Source: Cellulosimicrobium sp. Marseille-Q4280 (GTDB taxonomy: Bacteria; Actinomycetota; Actinomycetes; Actinomycetales; Cellulomonadaceae). Taken from it: 64,000 bases of DNA. Where the stretch lies: positions 868,001 to 932,000 of the forward strand of contig NZ_CALPBY010000001.1 of assembly GCF_943181405.1 (NCBI RefSeq), in the 5' to 3' direction. The position numbers and the translations under genes were made by a program. Below, in pieces: positions 59,017 to 64,000 of this stretch. Positions within the stretch are counted from its first letter, which is position 1. Each line of letters starts with the position of its first letter. The notes under the pieces are model-generated. The model made no database searches. It had not been told where the DNA came from and saw only the letters and a list, made by a program, of their open reading frames with translations.

Positions 59017-62000
59017 CTACGCCCGCGCCGCCCCCACCGTCTCGGACTCCACGCGCACCGACTCCTGAGCCTTCGCCGCCCGACGAGCCCGGCGCTTCTC
59101 GCCGCGGCGCTCGACGAGCAGGTACAGCACCGGCACGACGACGAGCGTGAGCAGCGTCGAGCTGATCAGCCCGCCGATGACCACGAGCGCGAGCGGCTGG
59201 GAGATGAACGCGCCGCCGCCCGTGATGCCGAACGCCATCGGGGTGAGCGCGAAGATCGTCGCGAGCGCGGTCATGACGATCGGACGCAGACGCTTGCGCG
59301 ACCCTTCCAGCACCGCGTCGTCGAGCGAGCGCCCGCGCTCTCGGTACTGGTTGATGAGGTCGATGAGCACGATCGCGTTCGACACGACGATGCCGATGAG
59401 CATGAGCATCCCGATGAGAGACGGGACGCCGAGCGGCGTCGACGTCGCGAGCAGCAGGAGGAGCGCACCGGTCGCGGCGAACGGCACCGAGACGAGCAGG
59501 ATGAGCGGCTGCACGAGCGAGCGGAACGTCGCGACCATCACGACGTAGACGATGAGGATCGCGGCGAGCAGCGCCATGCCGAGGTCGGCGAACGCGTCCT
59601 CCTGCTGGGCGGCGACGCCGCCGATCTCCACCGACGCGCCCGCGGGCAGGTCGAGCTCGTCGACCGTCGTGGTGAGCGCGGCGGTGAGCGAGCCGAGGTC
59701 CTGGCCCGCCGGCGTCACGGAGACCGTCGCGCTGCGTTCGCCGTCGAGGCGCGTGATCGACGTCGGGACGGCGACCTCCTCGATCGTCGCGACGGACGTC
59801 AGCGGCACGGGTCCGGCGGCGCTCGGGATGACGAGCGCCTCGAGCTCGGCGACCGTCGCCGGCCCCTCGCCTTGCGACACGACGACGTCCACGGGGCCGT
59901 CGCCGAGGTCGACGCTCCCGACCGGCATCGGCGACATGACCGAGGCGACGAGCCCGGAGAGCTGGGTCTCGGTCAGGCCCGCGGCGGTGGCGGCGTCGCG
60001 GTCGACGCTCACCTGCACGGTCGACTGCTCGGCGGCGAGGTTGTTCGTGACCTCGATCGCGCCGTCGGTCGCGGCTGCCGCCTCCTGGACCTGCTGCGCG
60101 GCGGCGGCGAGCGTGTCGGGGTCGGTGGTCCGCACGACGAGGTCGACGGTCGAGGAGCCCATGAGCGCCTCGCCGCCCGCGACGGTGATCTCGGTGGTGG
60201 CGTCGGTGCCGAGGTCGGCGACGGCGTCGCGGATCGTGTCCTGCGCCGCGGTGCCGTCGGCGTCGTCGGCCAGCGTCACGGCGAAGCTCGCCTGCGGCGT
60301 CGAACCGCCGCCGAAGAACGCCGCCGCGGCGACGTCACCCTGGCCGACCGTCGTCTGGACGGTCTCGACCTCGTCGAGACCGAGCAGCGCGTCCTCGACG
60401 GCGCGCGCCGCCTCGTCCTGGGCGGCGAGCGTCGTGCCGGGCTCGAACGACTCGGTGACGGTGAGCGTGTCCTGGCCGGAGTCGCCGAGGAAGTTCGTCT
60501 CGAGGCGCGGCACGAGCGCGAGCGTCCCGACGAGGACGAGCACGGCGACCGCGAGCGTGACGACCGGGCGGCGCAGCGAGGCCCGCAGCGTCGGCATGTA
60601 GGCGCGCTGCCAGATGCCGCGGCGCTCCTTCGCCTCGGCCTCGGCGCGCGTGCGCTCGGCGACCTCGGCCGCGCGGGCGACGGACTCCTCCGAGCCGTCG
60701 TGCTCGACGACGCCCTTCGGCGGCTTGATGAACCAGTACGCGAGCACCGGCACGATGGTCAGCGCGACGAACAGCGAGGCGAGCATCGCGATGGCGACCG
60801 TGACGGCGAAGGGCCGGAAGAGCTCGCCGACCATGCCGCCGACGAGCGCGATCGGTGCGAACACCGCGACCGTGCAGATCGTCGAGGACGTGATGGCCCC
60901 GCCGACCTCCCGGACGGCCGTGAGGATGGCCTCGCGCTTCGGCTCGCCGTACGACAGGTGCCGCTTGATGTTCTCGATCACGACGATGGAGTCGTCGACG
61001 ACGCGGCCGATCGCGACCGTCATCGCGCCCAGGGTGAGGATGTTCAGCGTGTAGCCCGTGGCGTTCATGACGATGAACGTCACGCACAGCGACAGCGGGA
61101 TGGAGATCGCCGACACGAGGGTCGAGCGCAGGGACGCGAGGAACAGGAGGATGACCACGACGGCGAACAGCAGGCCGAGCCCGCCCTCGGTCGCGAGGCC
61201 TTCGATCGACTCCTCGATGAACGGCGCCTGGTCGAACACGACGGCGACGCGCACGCCCTGGTCGGCGAGCGCCTCGTCGAGGTCGCCGAGCGCGTCCTGG
61301 ACGGCGTGCGAGATCTCGACCGTGTTGCCCGCAGGGGTCTTGGTCACGGCGATCGCGAGCGACGGCTCGCCGTCGAGCCGGGAGTACGACGTCGCGTCGG
61401 CGTCGACCTCGGCGACGTCGGCGACGTCGCCCAGCGGCACGACGCCCGCCGCGCCCTGCAGCGGGAGCGCCGCGAGCTCGTCGACGCTCGTGATCTGCGA
61501 GCCGATCTGGACCGTGAGCTCGGTGTCGCCCTCGGTCACGGTGCCGCCGGGGATCTGGACGCCGTTGTCGTCGAGGAGCGTGGAGACGTCGGCGGACGAG
61601 ACGCCCGCCGCGGCGAGCGCCTGCGGGTCGAGGTCGACGCGCACCTCGCGGTCGGCGATGCCGGTCACCGCGACGGAGCGCACCTCGTCGATCTCCTCGA
61701 GCCGCGGCACGAGCACGGACTCGACGACGGAGCCCAGCTCGGCCGCGTCGAGCTCGTCGCCGCCCTCGGCCCCCGCGGCCGCGAGCTGGATGACCGGGAG
61801 GTCGTCGATCGAGCCCGTGACGACCTGCGGCTCGACGTCGGCCGGGAGCTGGGACTGGATGCGCGTGACCGCGGTCTGGAGCTGCTGGGCCGCCGCGTCC
61901 ATGTCGGTGCCGTAGTCGAGCTCGACGGTGGTGGCGGACAGGCTCGTCGACGCGGTCGAGCTGATGCCGGCGACGCCGTCGACGCCCTGGACCGCCGCCT

Positions 62001-62205
62001 CGAGCGGCTCGGTGACCTGGTCCTCGACGATCTCCGGCGCGGAGCCCGGGTAGACGGCGACGACGGCCGCCGCCGGGATCTGCAACGACGGGATGAGCTC
62101 CTGCTTGAGCGAGCCGAGACTGACCACGCCGAAGATCGCTGCCGCGACCGTGACGAGGGCGACGACGGCTCGGTTCGCGAGCGACGTGCGGGCGAGTCGG
62201 GACAC
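59017..62205 (-). CDS. RND-superfamily efflux permease (AcrB/HAE1-type)
   Basis: A 1062-residue proton-driven pump of full RND size. TM1 (AVVALVTVAAAIFGVVSLGSL) is followed by a large periplasmic-type loop (about 35-340), six helices, a second large loop and TM8-12. Helix 4 carries TVAIGRVVDDSIVVIENIKRHL with the Asp pair of the proton relay, and GMLMLIGIVVSNAIVLIDLINQY is its counterpart in the second half. No membrane-fusion partner is adjacent, as usual in actinobacteria. GTG 62205 has GGAGG. It is divergent from a MarR gene, likely its repressor. Confidence 0.94.
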   Translation of the reverse strand: MSRLARTSLANRAVVALVTVAAAIFGVVSLGSLKQELIPSLQIPAAAVVAVYPGSAPEIVEDQVTEPLEAAVQGVDGVAGISSTASTSLSATTVELDYGTDMDAAAQQLQTAVTRIQSQLPADVEPQVVTGSIDDLPVIQLAAAGAEGGDELDAAELGSVVESVLVPRLEEIDEVRSVAVTGIADREVRVDLDPQALAAAGVSSADVSTLLDDNGVQIPGGTVTEGDTELTVQIGSQITSVDELAALPLQGAAGVVPLGDVADVAEVDADATSYSRLDGEPSLAIAVTKTPAGNTVEISHAVQDALGDLDEALADQGVRVAVVFDQAPFIEESIEGLATEGGLGLLFAVVVILLFLASLRSTLVSAISIPLSLCVTFIVMNATGYTLNILTLGAMTVAIGRVVDDSIVVIENIKRHLSYGEPKREAILTAVREVGGAITSSTICTVAVFAPIALVGGMVGELFRPFAVTVAIAMLASLFVALTIVPVLAYWFIKPPKGVVEHDGSEESVARAAEVAERTRAEAEAKERRGIWQRAYMPTLRASLRRPVVTLAVAVLVLVGTLALVPRLETNFLGDSGQDTLTVTESFEPGTTLAAQDEAARAVEDALLGLDEVETVQTTVGQGDVAAAAFFGGGSTPQASFAVTLADDADGTAAQDTIRDAVADLGTDATTEITVAGGEALMGSSTVDLVVRTTDPDTLAAAAQQVQEAAAATDGAIEVTNNLAAEQSTVQVSVDRDAATAAGLTETQLSGLVASVMSPMPVGSVDLGDGPVDVVVSQGEGPATVAELEALVIPSAAGPVPLTSVATIEEVAVPTSITRLDGERSATVSVTPAGQDLGSLTAALTTTVDELDLPAGASVEIGGVAAQQEDAFADLGMALLAAILIVYVVMVATFRSLVQPLILLVSVPFAATGALLLLLATSTPLGVPSLIGMLMLIGIVVSNAIVLIDLINQYRERGRSLDDAVLEGSRKRLRPIVMTALATIFALTPMAFGITGGGAFISQPLALVVIGGLISSTLLTLVVVPVLYLLVERRGEKRRARRAAKAQESVRVESETVGAARA

Positions 62206-62265
62206 GGTGCCTCCAGGCAGCGAGGAAGATCGGAGGAGAAGGGACTTCGACGCCGTCGTCGATCG

Positions 62266-62280
62266 TTAGCCTAACGCTAA
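62266..62280. promoter_or_regulatory. Operator between RND pump and divergent marR
   Basis: TTAGC-CTAAC-GCTAA is a perfect 5-bp-arm inverted repeat in the only AT-rich patch of the 108-base divergent gap. It lies 60 bp from the pump start and 34 bp from the regulator start, so one bound dimer could control both. Confidence 0.6.
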
Positions 62281-62313
62281 GCATCCGTGCGGAGTTCCGG
62301 GTACGGTCACGTC

Positions 62314-62823
62314 GTGGGAGACGAGCACACCGACCGCGCCGTCGAGCGGCAGGACGCGGGGCGCGACGAGCAGGCCGACGAGCGCCGCGTGCTCGTCGGC
62401 CGCGTGGAGGAGGCCGGCGACGTGCTCAGCGAGATCTTCCTCGCGCAGCGGCTCGAGCCGATCCTCACGACCCCGCTCACCGTGCAGCAGCTGCGCGCGC
62501 TCGCCGTCCTGCAGCTCGACGGGCCGTCGGGCGCCCACCATCTCGCCGAGGTCCTCGGCGTCTCCGCGGCGACGGTCTCGGGCATCGTCGACCGGCTCGT
62601 CACGGCGGAGATGGCCGAACGCCGCCCCGACCCGACCGACGGGCGCGTGCGCCTCGTCGCGGCGACGGGCCGCGGGGCGGAGGCCGTCCGTCGGCTGGCG
62701 GCGCGCGAGGAGCCGACGCAGCACCTCCTGGAGCGTCTCGACCTCGACGACCTGCGCGCGCTCGTGCGCGGGATCGTCGCGCTGGCCGACGCGGCGCGCG
62801 CCGAGGCCGACGCGCGCGGCTGA
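62314..62823 (+). CDS. MarR-family regulator, divergent from RND pump
   Basis: A 169-residue winged-helix protein. The DNA-binding region is SGAHHLAEVLGVSAATVSGIVDRLVTAEMAERRPDPTDGRVRLVAATGRG at about 70-118, with the wing arginine pair in DPTDGRVR. GTG 62314 is preferred to GTG 62287 because TACGGT (62302-62307) ends exactly six bases before it and no ribosome-binding site serves the upstream codon. Position implies control of the efflux pump in response to a toxic ligand. Confidence 0.9.
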   Translation: MGDEHTDRAVERQDAGRDEQADERRVLVGRVEEAGDVLSEIFLAQRLEPILTTPLTVQQLRALAVLQLDGPSGAHHLAEVLGVSAATVSGIVDRLVTAEMAERRPDPTDGRVRLVAATGRGAEAVRRLAAREEPTQHLLERLDLDDLRALVRGIVALADAARAEADARG

Positions 62824-62864
62824 CGCCCGTCGGACGCCGGCCGCGACCGTTGCCTGCGGCGGCG

Positions 62865-64000
62865 TCACACCTCGCCGAGCGCCTCCTCGGGAGTCCCCTC
62901 GACGGCGCGGGCACGCCGGTCCCAGCGCGACCACAGGACGCGCTCCCCGAGCTCGCCGGCCATGCGGTGCGCCGTCGCGAGGAACACGACGACCCCGACG
63001 ACGAGCACGCCCGCGCCGACCCAGAAGGGCGCCGTCGCCGAGACGGGGTGCAGCAGCCCGGCGATGACGGGCGCGGGAGCGGCGAAGCCCCAGCGCACGA
63101 GGTTGAACGCGCCCGTCGTCACGCGCCGGTCGGGGTCCCCGAGCGCGAGGGACAGGTCGGTGAGGTTGGCGTTCGCGATGCCCATGCACACGCCCGCGAG
63201 GACGAGCACCACGACCGACCCGGCGGTACCGACGTCGAGCGCGAGCAGCACGAGCGCGACGAGCACCCCGAGGATCGCGATCCCGAGCGTCTGCACGGCA
63301 CCGACGCGGTGCGCGAGGCGGTGCCCGACGACGAGGATCCCGACCGCGAGGCCGACGCCCCACGCGGTGAACACCAGGCCGAGCGGGATCACGTCGAGGC
63401 CGAGGAACACGGGCGTGTAGCCGAGGACGACGAAGAAGCAGAAGTTGTACGCCGCGGTGACGGCGGACAGGGCGAGGAAACCGGGCTTGCGGAAGAGCCG
63501 GAACACCTGGCCGACGCGCAGGGGCGCCGGCTTCTCCACGGGGTCCTTCAGCCGCGTCACCGAGACGAGCAGCGCGACGACCATGAAGACGCCGCACACG
63601 AGGAACGGCACGCGCCACGAGATGCCGCCGAGCAGGCCGCCGAGCAGCGGTCCGACGGCGAACCCGAGCCCCACGCACGTCTCGAACAGCGCGACGACCC
63701 ACTCGCGGTCGTTGGCGAGGGAGACGAGCAGGACCATCGCCGTCGCGAAGAACATCGCGTTGCCCAGACCCCACAGCCCGCGCAGCGCGGCGAGCTGACC
63801 GATCGTCGTGCTGAGCGCGGCGAGCACCGCCGCGACGGCGACGAGCGACACGCCCGCGACGAGGATCTTCTTGTAGCCGAAGCGCCCGGTCGCCAGGACG
63901 GCTGGGATCATCCCGAGCGCCATGACCGCGATGTACGCGGTGAAGAGCAGCTCGATCTGCCAGGTCGAGGCCCCGATCTCCGCGCCGATGACGGGCAGGA
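62865..64000 (-). CDS. MFS transporter (N-terminus outside window)
   Basis: The frame is open to the window edge, giving at least 378 residues. At the visible beginning, LPVIGAEIGASTWQIELLFTAYIAVMALGMIPAVLATGRFGYKK is the loop and second helix of a drug:H+ antiporter-type MFS protein, with the motif-A-like GRFGYKK. ETCVGLGFAVGPLLGGLLGGISWRVPF resembles motif C of exporters. About 10-11 of 12-14 helices are present. An internal ATG at 63923 is not the start. The substrate is unknown; it converges on the marR gene. Confidence 0.9.
   Translation of the reverse strand, partial: LPVIGAEIGASTWQIELLFTAYIAVMALGMIPAVLATGRFGYKKILVAGVSLVAVAAVLAALSTTIGQLAALRGLWGLGNAMFFATAMVLLVSLANDREWVVALFETCVGLGFAVGPLLGGLLGGISWRVPFLVCGVFMVVALLVSVTRLKDPVEKPAPLRVGQVFRLFRKPGFLALSAVTAAYNFCFFVVLGYTPVFLGLDVIPLGLVFTAWGVGLAVGILVVGHRLAHRVGAVQTLGIAILGVLVALVLLALDVGTAGSVVVLVLAGVCMGIANANLTDLSLALGDPDRRVTTGAFNLVRWGFAAPAPVIAGLLHPVSATAPFWVGAGVLVVGVVVFLATAHRMAGELGERVLWSRWDRRARAVEGTPEEALGEV

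Noticed and set aside
1-64000. CRISPR arrays, tRNA/rRNA genes, IS elements, prophage or toxin-antitoxin loci
   Set aside because: No regularly spaced identical repeats with unique spacers, no cloverleaf-like segments, no transposase or integrase motifs recognised anywhere in the window.

Overview
The window is roughly 74% GC chromosomal DNA from a high-GC Gram-positive bacterium. Three things point to Actinomycetota: a mycothiol S-conjugate amidase (Mca), the coproporphyrin-dependent haem pair ferrochelatase plus HemQ, and many genes that seem to be transcribed as leaderless mRNAs. The mix of sugar ABC importer, GH13, GH20, DUF5997, DUF5701 and DUF4307 proteins fits Micrococcales, most likely the Cellulomonadaceae/Promicromonosporaceae. 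That lineage call is inference; no rRNA is present to test it. I see no tRNA, rRNA, CRISPR array, IS element or prophage.

Layout. 1-7.3 kb: the 3' end of a glutamate/leucine-type dehydrogenase, a TspO-like membrane protein, an M48 protease, the cpfC-hemQ haem operon and a secreted-type alkaline phosphatase. 7.3-14.2 kb: an alpha-glucoside uptake and hydrolysis operon (GH13, binding lipoprotein, two permeases) beside its LacI regulator and a matching operator. 14.3-19.8 kb: a tightly coupled operon of GH20 hexosaminidase, D-aminoacylase, PLP D-amino-acid lyase and RidA, which together could free and degrade N-acylated D-amino acids. 19.9-28.6 kb: orphan AAA ATPase, glycerate kinase, MarR regulator, cis-prenyltransferase, TrhA/hemolysin III, a nitrilase-family hydrolase, mca and greA. 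28.7-36.4 kb: a frameshifted DUF559 gene between two related 58-nt hairpin elements, ilvA, an AI-2E-family permease, metB, an SDR, msrA and two unknown overlapping genes.

36.4-49.7 kb: aldo/keto reductase, phosphoesterase, CPBP-like and PAP2 membrane proteins, an ArsR/SRPBCC pair, an HTH-less LysR-domain gene divergent from DUF5997, a SelW-like protein, DUF2252, an rRNA-methyltransferase-like protein, an FKBP, a hydrolase/TetR pair and cbs. 49.8-64 kb: DUF5701, BI-1 family protein, an ABC transporter fused operonically to a two-component system, a large catalase followed by a 21-bp tandem array, an RND pump with a divergent MarR regulator, and a truncated MFS gene.

Most unusual items: (i) a -10 hexamer exactly 6-7 nt before the start codon at some sixteen genes; (ii) a 21-bp array with six phased copies in a convergent intergenic gap; (iii) three copies of a 19-bp repeat that change the reading frame at the end of the LysR-domain gene; (iv) a leaderless six-codon ORF overlapping the ATPase start; (v) two families of hairpin repeats at gene ends; (vi) two genes (DUF559, DUF4307) that each look one base short. 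Most genes are ordinary housekeeping or accessory metabolism, and nothing here is a recognisable defence island.
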